A DNA stretch of 64,000 nt from Nemertoderma westbladi (Eukaryota; Xenacoelomorpha; Nemertodermatida; Nemertodermatidae): NCBI GenBank assembly GCA_032718475.1, contig JAUCBJ010007329.1, positions 124,001 to 188,000 of the forward strand, in the 5' to 3' direction. The position numbers and the translations under genes are program-made. The notes beneath the pieces were generated by a model, which was not told where the DNA came from, did no database searches, and saw only the letters and a program-made list of their open reading frames with translations. This document shows positions 44,621-54,674 of the stretch, piece by piece; within the stretch, counting starts at the first letter, position 1, and every line of letters starts with the position of its first letter.

Positions 44621-45304
44621 ATGCTATCTTCCCGGTGAGAAGATAGCATCCACCTCTAGTGCGCTACAATTCCGCTGGATCCCGATCTACTATCGGGTGT
44701 GGGGTGGAATTATTTTCTTTGGAGCCGGCTTTCCAGGCCGCTCCCTATGGGTATGATATCGCTACCCCGTCTTTCTGGCGTCCCGTGTCGGGCCGATCGT
44801 GACTTTCTCTCACGCGATTTTTGTTTTCCCAACACTCTCGCCACTCTAACTCCACTCTACTCTTACCCTGACTCTCCTCTACTTATCTTCACTTCCGCTC
44901 TAACTCTCGGACCTCCTAGTCCCTCACTCTGGTTTCTTACTTCTCCCCCCCCCCCCCCCACACTTGAATTGCACCCGCACTCTCTCCTCGCTATTACTCG
45001 ACCCCTATCTCACCCACTCACTCCTGACGAGTCTCACCCCCCTCCTGTGCCGTCGCAATCAAGAAGTGTCATGTCGTCCAATGTCTCGTTTGTGATTCAC
45101 AGTACCATAGTAAACTGGTCCCCAGTCCCAGTAGCTAATTGGAAAAAGGTTATATGGCTATAGTACTTACTTTGATTATATTTGCTTACTAGACTAATGA
45201 TTACTACATACGTACATACTAATTGCACTTTTAATTATTTAAGTTTTGCAGTTAGGAGTTCGTACTTCTCACGTGGTGCCTTCCAGGCATCCCACATCCA
45301 AGTC
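44621..45304 (-). other. BEL-2 3' non-coding region
   Basis: No minus-strand ORF of note. It contains an inverted repeat around GCTATCTTC/GAAGATAGC (about 44623-44648) and a poly-C tract at 44945-44959. Plus-strand ORFs here are shadows. Confidence 0.4.
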
Positions 45305-46816
45305 CTAGTTCGTTCCACCTGACTTTGGGAACCATCTCAAGTCCTTCCCTCTGTCCTCCTCCTCTCTTGGTCGTTTCCTGGCCGCTGCCGCTCCCTTGGT
45401 CTTATCTCCCTTCAGACTCCTGACCCTCGCCGTCACCTCTCTACTAATCCCGGTCGTCGACTCCTTGGGCGCTGGTGTTATTAGCTCCCGGTATCGCTTT
45501 GCGGGTGGCCCCTCTGAGTGGCCCTGTTGTCTCCCCCTGATGGCGTCCCATAGGATCACTTTCATCGCCCGCTGCACATGCTCCGCCAAGAAATCTCTGA
45601 ACTCCCCTCTGTTCTGTGGCATCCACCTGTCCAAATACCTCTGCGTATTTATCACCCCGGCGTACGGCGCCGCCGTTGATACCTCCTGGTAGGTAAACGG
45701 AAGTCTTTGTTTGATAATCTCCATGTGGGCCTCCTGATTGATATTAAAGAAGCCCCACCGGAACTCCTGGACCTTCATACGTTGCCGTGTCATGGCGCCG
45801 ACGTCGGCCCACTCCTCGAAGATCCTAAACTTCTCTTCGTCGTCCATCCAATCGCACTGGCGTCCGTAGTGCCCCCGGAAGTTGCACTTCGAACACCGGT
45901 TGTGCAACCGTGGACACGCCCCCATCCTGTGGCTCGACTCGGGGCAGTAGAGACAACTAGTCCCTTTCTGGAACCAGTACAGACAGCTCCTTTCCTGGTG
46001 GGTTTGCCTCCCACAGTAATCACAGCCGAGCACCAATGTCTCCCGCCCCACGTCGTCTTTCGTCCCAAGCGATCTCCGCGGTCTGTGGAGTCGCTGGTAA
46101 GCGAACTTTTGGACGTTAGCGTCCCTGTCCACGTCTATCTCCTCGCCCCTCCCGGGCATCGTCTCCCCTAATACTACCCGTGGTTCCGTTCCCGGTTGCT
46201 CGCCCAACCTGATGGTGCTCCCCGCGAAATCCATCGCCGGCTCCTCATGCACCCAGGCCCGCTTGCCGGGTCTATCCCAGAAGGCTCTCGCCCCACTGGC
46301 CGTCACCACCCTCCCACCAACCCAGTCCGTGTCCGAGTGGCCGATCCTCCCGATGGGCGGCATCTCTCCGAACTCGTCGTCATCCTCGTCCTCCTCTGGG
46401 AGTGGCTCCAACCCCGGTATCCCGGTGGACCCACCGTGTCCCTTCCCACCTTGGCTCTCGCCCATGATTCTCCATCCTTCCAGCTCCCCTGGCCTCCTCA
46501 GTGTATAATCGCCCTCAGCGCCTGCTGGTATGGGCGTCGTCTGCAATCCCTATGTCGACTGTTTCGGTGATCCCACCATCCACCCTAATTCTCGCCCTAG
46601 AGAATCCCCCGAACTCCCTGATGACGTCCAACGAAGTTCATCTAAGGCCGCCTGTTCCTCGAACCCATAACTTTCCTTTCTTGCTTCCTCCTCCCTTTCT
46701 TCTGCCTCCCTCCTTTCTCGCCTAGAGATTTCTTCTAATCGCTTCGCTTCTCGTCTATCCGCCTCTAGCTGCTCCCACCTCTGATATGGCGTATCCACCT
46801 CCCCGTCTATTAGATG
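45305..46816 (-). CDS. BEL-2 downstream region: coiled coil plus three CCHC zinc knuckles
   Basis: The frame is the same as pol. After the pol TGA at 46817 it stays open for 88 codons, rich in RREAKRLEEISRRERREAEE-type coiled coil, to a TAG at 46550. It then stays open for about 414 codons to 45305. The first in-frame ATG of the long part is only at 46465, and the coiled-coil part has no ATG near its start. The long part has three consecutive CX2CX4HX4C knuckles: CDYCGRQTHQERSC, CLYCPESSHRMGAC and CSKCNFRGHYGRQC. A helical region with WGFFNINQEAH follows, then a basic tail. The knuckles suggest RNA or DNA binding. I do not recognise the family. It may be an accessory protein, or the end of a polyprotein separated from pol by mutation or stop-codon readthrough. 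Confidence 0.6.
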
Positions 46817-49800
46817 TCAGCAGTTATAGTACACCAACTCGCCCTTCAGCCCCGGGTGGTCTACCAGACCCTCGAAAGCCATCTTGAAGGCTCTTCTGTA
46901 GTTCAGGGGTGATCCCGATAGCAGGAATGCTGTTGGTTCTTTCTCAATGACAACGGTCATGAATAGGTTAAGCAAACCCATCATTATCCAGTCCTCCTGC
47001 AGGATATATCCCTTCTGATATACCTTTATCGCTCCTCTCCGGAATTGATACACCTCTTGTTTCCCTGGCCTCGCTCCCCACTTCAGCGAGTTCGCCAACT
47101 CCGCTCCGTACTCCTCTCTGAACTTACCCCAGTCCATTGGTTTGTGACACACGAGCCCCATTAGCTGGCCCATCGCCACCGCTCCACAATGGCCTGAGTT
47201 CTCCACTAGTCCCAACCCATCCGGTGCTGTCATAGCCATGTAGACCATCTGCATGTCCAGGAGGTTGGGGGTGTCCGGACTGATGATTCTCTCTGCATCG
47301 TCGCGGATTGCCGATCCCACCTTCGTCGTCGACTTCTCTCTTACTAGGGTTTCAGGCTTACTAGGAGTCCCAGATGATCTGGTGGCGTGGACTATCAGTG
47401 ATCCATTAGGGATGATGATGGGCTTTGGTGGAATGATGATACTGTTGTTGTTCAACACCCTAGAGTTCATTACTAAGATTCCATCATCATTTAGTTGTGG
47501 CGACAGCGCGATCAGTTCACTGTCCCGTCGGAGATGCTGTTGTTTACCGACACGTTCTACCTCGTCGCCGTAACTCTTTCTCTGTTCGTAGCGGATGACG
47601 GCTTTGGCCGCTCCCTCCAGATCGATGTGTGGTTTAGTTTTTATGTCTTTGCCGACTCCCTTGAGGAAATCCCCGAAGGCTCTCCAGTACACCACTAACT
47701 TCTTGGTCTTATACCAGCTTGAGCTGTAGCTAAGGAGTTTGTCCGTCGGGTTATCACACAGTTCTTCCGGTTTGGGTTGCACGTCCCTTATCTCCCTCAC
47801 CATCTGGCTATATATCTCTTCACCTTCTGAATCTCCTCCCTCTTCCTCTAATGCTACTTCTCCTGAGCCCGGGTCCACCTTTCTTATCGGCGGCCAGGCT
47901 GCCTTGTCGTTCAGGAATTGTGGCCCGTGCTGCCACAGTACTTCCTTCTTCAAGAAAGTGTGGCGTGCTACGCCCCTTGATAACAAGTACGCTGGGTTCT
48001 CGTCCATCGGGCAGTAGTGCCACCTTTCTAACTCTGTTGTTGCCCTTATTTTGTCCACCCTGTTTGCGACGAATATAGGGTATCTCGTCCTTTCGTTATG
48101 TAGCCAACCAAGCACTACCATGGAGTCTGTCCAGTAGTGTGTTTCCACTATGTTGGGAATAGCGTCCATCAAGTAGGCTGTGGCCTTAACTCCTAACCTC
48201 GCAGCTGTCAACTCGAGTTTCGGAACCGATGCTGAATCTGGCAGTGTCGACTTCGCTTTGCTGAATGCGAGTCTGGGCTTATGAGCCCCCTCCCGTTGTA
48301 CTAGGTAGAGTGCCGCTCCGTAAGCCTCTAATGACGCATCAGAGAACATGTGTAGATCCAGATTCATCATGTCCCCATCCGGGAAATACACGCGTGGCAT
48401 GCTGTATGTTCCCATCTGCTCTAAACTCTCCGTCCACTTGCACCACTGCTTGCTGATCTCTTCCGGTACCTCTGTGTCCCACTCTTCCTTTAGCTTGTAT
48501 ACCTTCTTAAGTATTTGCTTCCCCGTATATCCTTCGTATATCCTTGCTATGTATGACACATAGCCCCTCTTTGTGTGGATGTCCGCACCCTCCTGACTCA
48601 ACTGGTATTTCAACTCGTCTGTCTCTCGGTTCCACACGATCCCTAGTGCCTTCTGTTGGGACTCTACTCTCTTGTTCGCCATGTCCTGTCCCTTGGCTGT
48701 CGTGGGATTATCCATGGTCGACTGTGGCCTCCTGTCCTCTGTGGCTTTCATGAACTCTTGCGAGCTGGATTTGAACTTGGTTAGGTTAAACCCGGATCCT
48801 TTTAGGATGTCGCGAACCTCGCACCCCGTATCCAGTAGTTCCTTAACCGTATTTCCAGACTCCATCCCGTCGTCTACATAGAAGCCGCGTCGAATCATAT
48901 CGACGGCTTTGGTGCTATATTTATCTTCCTTCCCTTCTACCGTGTCTCTTACGGCCACAGTCGTCATAAATGAAGACGACTTGGCTCCCATATTCTCTAC
49001 TACCATCTTATACATCGGTATGGTCGACGGTTCCTCGTCGCCGTCGTACCATAGGAAGCGCTGACTGTCGCTATCCTCTTCGGTTACACGGACTTGGTTG
49101 AACATGCCTTTGATGTCGCAGGTGAAGGCGTGTTTTCCGTTCCTGAATCTGAGTAGGACCTCGATCCCTGAGTTATAGATATTGGGACCCTCCAACAGAT
49201 AATCGTTTAGGCATTTTCCGTCGGTCTTGGCCGACGCATCAACTACCATGTGCAGTTTACCTTTCTTCGGGTCTAGAGCCACGTGGAGTGGCAGGTAATA
49301 GGTCCTGTCCATGTTTGGTTTGTCGACTGGTAACTCTACGGCCCATCCTTTCTTGACATACTTCCTAATCGTCTTACGAATGTATTCATTCTTTTCGGGG
49401 CTCCGTTTTAGCGTTTGCTTCAACTTACGAAGCCTCGTGAGTACCATTCTTTTATTGTTGGGTAGCGGTATCTTTGGTAGTTTCCATACCATCCCTATGG
49501 TGTACCGCCCCTCATTGCATTTCTTCGATTCCTTTACGCTCTGTAAAGCCTGTTTATCCTCTACCGAGGTTCCGACCCCGGTCTCTTTCAATCCCTCGAA
49601 ATCCTGCCTGAGCAGTCTCCTGAGCTGCTCCTCCGCTCCCTCATCTCCCATCTCTCGCATAGTTCCCGCGAACATGCACCCTGATGTCTCCGACATCCTA
49701 AACGGTATTTTGGTTTTAATTGGGCCACTCAGCGTCCACCCGAATGGTGTTAAAATCGCCACCGGGTCACACTGCCTGTCTTCGCCGAAGACCATTTGCA

Positions 49801-51001
49801 TTCTCTCGTGGGCCGTCGGGCAGTCCATTCCTACTATAATGGATACCTTCCTAATGTCCACCTCTGGGATTGAGAAGTCGATGCTGTCCAGGAATTTGTA
49901 TTGTTCGACCTCGATGTTGGTTGGTCGCCTGGCGTTGATATTTATCGACTCTATCACCTGGACGGGGTCGATGGTCGCCCCGTAGTCGCATCCTGGTGCT
50001 ATCGCTGCTATCCCGCACCATCCTGTCCTCATCTCCAGGACCTCATCTTTGCTGGAGATGGTTGTTACCGCCATTCTACTTGGCCTCGTCCTCAATCCTA
50101 TCTCTTCGGCCACCCAATTCTCAACCAATGTGAAGGCTGCTCCACTGTCGACCAGCATCAGTGTGGTTACTGATCGATTGCCTTCCCCGATTATCCTTAC
50201 TGGTACTACCCCGAGTAGTACTGTTCCTCTCTTCTTCGCCCCTACGGTGCTTGTTGCCATCGTCTGCCCTTTACTTTGACCGAATTTGATTGGTGTTTCC
50301 TTGCATTGGCTAGCTTTGTGTCCACTCATCACACATCGAGAACAAATTTCATTTCTCCTCGCGTATTCTACCTGATCTTCCCTGGGTAGCGCTTGCCAAT
50401 ACCTGCAGTTCATGGTCTGATGAAGTGCATTTGTATGTAATTGGCATTTGTTCTTTGGGTTGTAGCCGTCCTTATACAGTGCGCTGCGTATCGCACTTGC
50501 GTTCGTACCAAAGTCCCTACTGTTCTTATTGCTTGGGTTCGGCCTACTGGGCGTGCTGGGGTTATGTTTATTTGTGTTGTTATTTTTCCCCTGTCCGCTC
50601 CATGATGTGGTCTTACCCCCGGCTACATGTGGACTAGCAGTCCCCTGCGTCGCCGCATACGGCAGTGATTGTCTGAGCTTTGGCAATGCGTTCGCCGCGT
50701 TATGTTCTGGTTTCGGCCTGTGGTATTCGGTCTTTGGTCCCTTTCCCAGGCTATCCTCGCTATAGACTGTGTCCGTTATTAGTTCGGCTTCATAGTTTAA
50801 GAAGCTCGACATTTCTTCTAAACCCGGTTCCGCACCCTTCCTGTCTCGAGTGGAGAAGGCGATCTTCCTCCACTTGTTGCGCAACCACATCGGCAGTGCC
50901 TGCTCTATCGTGGTGATGTTATTGGATGCGTTAAGTTCGTATGGCGCGTCCAGCGTCTTTAACACGATTAGCACTTTCTCGACTTTGTTAGCGAACGTCA
51001 T
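46817..51001 (-). CDS. BEL-2 pol: zinc knuckle, protease, Pao RT, RNase H and an unassigned C-terminal domain
   Basis: 1394 codons. Residues 1-50 are the second half of a DUF1759-like gag domain. A CCHC knuckle CSRCVMSGHKASQC lies at 220-233, the protease motif LVDSGAAF has D at 285, the RT has FTCDIKGMF and YVDD at 708-711, and RNase H has FSDAS at about 886-890. The integrase N-terminal zone starts (about 1155-1225, PIIIPNGSLIVHATRSSGTP), but the paired H/C residues and the DDE core are missing. Residues 1226-1394 are instead a domain with NSGHCGAVAMGQLMG (C1272), WGKFREEYG and a C-terminal LVYYNC. The GxC context followed by a helix loosely resembles an OTU-type cysteine peptidase, without a clear catalytic His. 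The frame is in register with the gag domain upstream, across one TAG. Confidence 0.85.
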   Translation of the reverse strand: MTFANKVEKVLIVLKTLDAPYELNASNNITTIEQALPMWLRNKWRKIAFSTRDRKGAEPGLEEMSSFLNYEAELITDTVYSEDSLGKGPKTEYHRPKPEHNAANALPKLRQSLPYAATQGTASPHVAGGKTTSWSGQGKNNNTNKHNPSTPSRPNPSNKNSRDFGTNASAIRSALYKDGYNPKNKCQLHTNALHQTMNCRYWQALPREDQVEYARRNEICSRCVMSGHKASQCKETPIKFGQSKGQTMATSTVGAKKRGTVLLGVVPVRIIGEGNRSVTTLMLVDSGAAFTLVENWVAEEIGLRTRPSRMAVTTISSKDEVLEMRTGWCGIAAIAPGCDYGATIDPVQVIESININARRPTNIEVEQYKFLDSIDFSIPEVDIRKVSIIVGMDCPTAHERMQMVFGEDRQCDPVAILTPFGWTLSGPIKTKIPFRMSETSGCMFAGTMREMGDEGAEEQLRRLLRQDFEGLKETGVGTSVEDKQALQSVKESKKCNEGRYTIGMVWKLPKIPLPNNKRMVLTRLRKLKQTLKRSPEKNEYIRKTIRKYVKKGWAVELPVDKPNMDRTYYLPLHVALDPKKGKLHMVVDASAKTDGKCLNDYLLEGPNIYNSGIEVLLRFRNGKHAFTCDIKGMFNQVRVTEEDSDSQRFLWYDGDEEPSTIPMYKMVVENMGAKSSSFMTTVAVRDTVEGKEDKYSTKAVDMIRRGFYVDDGMESGNTVKELLDTGCEVRDILKGSGFNLTKFKSSSQEFMKATEDRRPQSTMDNPTTAKGQDMANKRVESQQKALGIVWNRETDELKYQLSQEGADIHTKRGYVSYIARIYEGYTGKQILKKVYKLKEEWDTEVPEEISKQWCKWTESLEQMGTYSMPRVYFPDGDMMNLDLHMFSDASLEAYGAALYLVQREGAHKPRLAFSKAKSTLPDSASVPKLELTAARLGVKATAYLMDAIPNIVETHYWTDSMVVLGWLHNERTRYPIFVANRVDKIRATTELERWHYCPMDENPAYLLSRGVARHTFLKKEVLWQHGPQFLNDKAAWPPIRKVDPGSGEVALEEEGGDSEGEEIYSQMVREIRDVQPKPEELCDNPTDKLLSYSSSWYKTKKLVVYWRAFGDFLKGVGKDIKTKPHIDLEGAAKAVIRYEQRKSYGDEVERVGKQQHLRRDSELIALSPQLNDDGILVMNSRVLNNNSIIIPPKPIIIPNGSLIVHATRSSGTPSKPETLVREKSTTKVGSAIRDDAERIISPDTPNLLDMQMVYMAMTAPDGLGLVENSGHCGAVAMGQLMGLVCHKPMDWGKFREEYGAELANSLKWGARPGKQEVYQFRRGAIKVYQKGYILQEDWIMMGLLNLFMTVVIEKEPTAFLLSGSPLNYRRAFKMAFEGLVDHPGLKGELVYYNC

Positions 51002-51572
51002 TATGCTAACGGGGTTATCCTGTAGGCCACCCTATGTTATACCTCTCAGGGTCTGCCGGATTATCTTGGCTGGGTGCCCGTACTCCATGTCTAGTGCCCG
51101 CCATGCTGTCGGGAAGCCACCCTCGATGCCCTGGTATTGCCTCACGATGTCGTATGCTGGGCCTCCTGTATACACTTGCAGATACTTTAGGCACTCCGCT
51201 TGTGTCAAATTCTTTGTTAGTATTTCATTGCTATACATGCGCCGAAACTGCAGGTATTCTTCCGGCCTACTTCCATCGAATTTGAATGGTTCCACGGGTG
51301 GTAACTCGATCCTAGTTTTTAATGCATCGATTAACGTGGCCATTCCCATCGCTTGTGCATCCAATGGGTTCGATGGATGCCGTATAGATTCTCCTGTTGG
51401 GTGCGGCCCGTTCGTCCTTTTCGTTGCCTTTCTTTGGCTTGGATATATCATCGGGGGTAGCGGCCCCCTCCATATTTCGGTGTCGCATGATCTATTCTCG
51501 TCCAAGGGGTTCGATGTTCTTGTTCCTATTGGGGTGTATTGTGGATATTGTGATGGGGGAATGTCACCCTGT

Positions 51573-51589
51573 CCCCCCCCCCCCCCCCC
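51573..51589. repeat. Poly-C/G tract at a gag frame change
   Basis: 17 C on the plus strand, read as poly-Gly on the coding strand. Upstream gag (52380-51590) is open in one frame and downstream gag (51572-51032) in the next, so the shift falls in or close to this homopolymer. Confidence 0.8.
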
Positions 51590-52447
51590 ACCGGTATGTT
51601 TGATACTGGGGTTGATGTTAATATATTGGGGCCCATGCACCTATCCGCAATAACTCTCCCCTCCCCTGGATATATGTTATGTCCTTGCATGCTGTAGTCA
51701 TACTGCTGTGCTGGTACCGGTATAGGCCTATCTACTTCTGGCCTACCTGCCGGTATGTACTCCGCGACTTCCGGGTTTAATCCCGTGGTCCGCGCTATCC
51801 TATCGCCTACATTATCTCTCCCAGCATGGCCTATGGTATGTGCAGTAAGGCCTACAGTATGTCCTGCAGTCTGTATGTGTCGCTCGGGATCAAAGTTTAA
51901 CCTTCTCGAATAATCCTCCCCGCGGCTACCGTATTCTCGATCGGCAGGTATATCCCGTCGGGAAGTTTCTCTTCGATCCCCTCTACTGCTCTCGTCCTCG
52001 TGCCGGTACATCCTGTACCCCTCTCTCTGCGCGTAGTACGCCTCGTCAGGTCGCGTATCCCCGGGACGATGGCAATCTCCCGGACTTCGACCCCACTGAC
52101 TCTCCGTCTCCATCTCCACTACCGACGGCTCGCTATCCGTCCTCGCTCTCCTGTCGTTCGTGACGGCACTTCTTCTACTCTCTTCCCTTCTTCTCTCTGT
52201 AGTGCAGTATCCCCGTTCGTGAGATCTCTCGTCGACCTCCCGGTTAAACTCCACTGTTCTTCTTCCCTCTTCTGATTGGGCTCGACGTCTCGTCGCTCGC
52301 CCTCTCGCGACGTCAACCTGTCTCTCTCTGCTCGATCGCACGCCGCTGGGGATACTCGTAATCCCCCTACTATTCTCCATCGCCGGGTGCTGCGGTTCAC
52401 CTAATTTGTCCCGCGCACTATCCGCCGACGCTTGTGGGACACTCTTT

Positions 52448-52520
52448 GCCCCCCCCCCCCCCTCTTGCTGCTAATCTCTCGTTGTGGGGCTCCTGTAGCC
52501 CCCCCCCCCCCCCCCCCCCA
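52448..52520. repeat. Two poly-C tracts in BEL-2 gag
   Basis: Runs of about 14 C (52449-52462) and about 21 C (52499-52519), 36 bp apart. Both are inside gag and read as Gly runs. Confidence 0.8.
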
Positions 52521-52628
52521 CTCGCCACCTATTACTTCACTATCTCTCACTTCGCTCCTACACCCCTCTCTAGTCGACACACCAACCCTACTGCGGCTGG
52601 GTCTATTCACCCTCGCCTCTCCCTCTGC

Positions 52629-52850
52629 TACTGTGTGGCCTACCAGGCCCTCCTCGGGTTGACTCAACGCCGCCACTTCCTGCCTACTAACTACGTGGCC
52701 TACCAGGCCCTCGTTGGGTAGACTCAACCCCGCCACTTCCTGCCTACTAACTACGTGGCCTACCAGGCCCTTCATTGGGGTTTCTCACCCCCGCCACCTC
52801 CTGCCTACTAACTACGTGGCCTACCAGGCTCTCGTTTGCCGGGCTGTGCA
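52629..52850 (-). repeat. 60-bp coding repeat with hairpin, 3.7 copies
   Basis: Four consecutive units encode a version of EGLVGHVVSRQEVA on the minus strand. Each contains GGCCTACCAGGCC, a 5-bp stem with a 3-nt loop, at 52637, 52697, 52757 and 52818. In the last unit the stem has one T for C, which still allows a G-U pair. Confidence 0.85.
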
Positions 52851-53179
52851 CGTCCGCCACGTTTATATTAATAGCACCATTACCAATATTATTTTCTAAA
52901 TCGATTAAGTTATCAGAATTATTTGAACTATTTTGCGTAATTATATTATTTGAATTGTTTTGTATATTCGGGTTTAGATTATTATTTAAATTATTCGAAT
53001 TATTTTGTAAATTCGAATCTACATTATTTAAGTTATTTCCTACATTTATATTAAAACCGTTCAGATTTAAATTACTACTATCGGACAAAATATTATTTCC
53101 TGCAATGAAAGTTTGATTAGGATTATCCACTACGGTACTATTAATATTAACGTGCTCTACTGTATTATTATTATTATTA

Positions 53180-53203
53180 CCCCCCCCCCCCCCCCCCCCC
53201 CCC
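53180..53203. repeat. Poly-C tract of 24 bp
   Basis: The longest homopolymer in BEL-2, preceded by (TTA)n. It lies between the Asn-rich and the coiled-coil parts of gag, whose frames differ. Confidence 0.8.
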
Positions 53204-54674
53204 GCCCGTACCAGTCTTGGGTCTGTCGTCCGGTCCCTGTAAGTGGGGTATTAATAAATGTTTCCCTAACTTCTGGTTCCTCGTAAATACTACCCGAGCC
53301 AGTCTCGCTCTCTGACAGCCCCATCTGCGCCAGTTATAGTCGGCGCTTCTGTTTCGCCTGATACTGCATAAGCCCCCTTAACGGGCATGCATACCATCCC
53401 GCACACGTTTTCCCTCTATCTCCCTCTCTCTATCCTCTCGTGAACTCTGATCAGCTAACTCCGCCTCTCTCACAACTCTCTCAAGTCGTCTCGCCTCGCG
53501 CTCTTTTCGCTCACTCTCTTATCTCACCTCCCTCACCGCCTCGCGCTCTTTTCGTTCACTCTGCTCTCTCGTCTAATGCTCTTTGCATTCGTTCTCCGCT
53601 CTCTCCCCTCTCGCCTCTCTCGCCGCCTCACGCTCTTCTTGCTCTTTCCTTTCCTTCCTTCCTATCTCCTCATACTCCCTAAAGCTTCTCGCGACCCTCT
53701 CGGCCCTCTTTTCATTCTCTCTAGCCAGTTCTCTCTCTTTCTCTAGTAACGCACTCCCTTCTTCCAACTGTCTCTCTAATTCTCTCTGGTCTAGCGCCGC
53801 CAGATCGAGCTGGCACGCCAGATCTATTTCTAGCACCCGTCTTACTTTTGTGGATGATGTAGCAGACTTATCTGTCGCGACGGACTCCCGCCGCCTTCCC
53901 ATCCTACTGACTTTCCCCCGCTTTCCGGAATTTTCACCGACCGACGAGACCGAATCCTCGGGGTTAACCTCGGATTCGCCATCCTCCGGTCCCCTCCAAC
54001 CCACTAACTTAATTCCCCGGGCATCGACTAAGTATGGCCCTATGTACACTACACCAGGTTCCATACCCCTACATTCCCACAGTTCAAACAGTTCGGTGGC
54101 GACCCCTCTCGCTCTCTCGTTGGCCAGTTCTCCCTGCCCAAAGCGTACTAAATAATCAAAATGTTTATTCAACTCACCTAGCCGCTTCTCTAGCTTTACC
54201 TCGTCTATCTTGGCCCCTCCTTTGGCTTCCCTCAGTTGCTTTCGGGTCGCGTTGTAGGCTCGTCGGAGCCGGTCGCTGACCCCGACGTCCTCGTCGCTGA
54301 CGTCTCCTCTTTCTCTCCGTGTTCAGCTTTGTACTGGCGGCTCCACCGTCGCTGTTCCGGTGGGCCGTCCATCGCCCTCGGCCTGTGGCTGGCCGGCGAC
54401 ATCGGTACGTCAACCGCCGCCGTGTGTCGACTCGTCTCTCCCTTCTCTCCATTCGCTCGTACCTCGTTGTAGATGGCCCCCCTCTGCTTGGATTGCCGGA
54501 TCGTCTATCGTCGACGAACCCGGCGTCGTGGGTTGATACCGTCGCGTCGCGTCCTCGCGGATCGTTAGGTTATCTTCCGGGGTGCGCGGCGGTGTCGTCT
54601 CTCCTTCTCGACTCATCTTTGTCTTTACTCTTGGTGGCTGGCAGTCACAGTTTCGGGTTTCGGATTTCTATTAC

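Larger units (their letters stand above)
51032..54616 (-). pseudogene. BEL-2 gag region, broken by frame changes at poly-G tracts and in-frame stops
   Basis: The probable start is the ATG at 54616, only 58 nt after the 5' LTR. The frame then meets TGA at 54410 and another TGA near 54330, continues as a coiled-coil-rich protein to 53573, and passes through an Asn-rich part (53130-52747), a part with 60-bp repeats (52775-52401) and a charged part (52380-51526). It ends with the first half of a DUF1759-like domain (51640-51032), which stops at a TAG ten codons before the pol ATG, in the same frame. The changes of frame coincide with, or lie near, runs of 14-24 G on the coding strand. Either the element is decaying or the tract lengths are unstable or misassembled. 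Confidence 0.65.

Noticed and set aside
45396-50916. Many plus-strand ORFs of 60-267 codons across BEL-2
   Set aside because: They are opposite-strand shadows of the GC-rich gag and pol reading frames and have no motifs.
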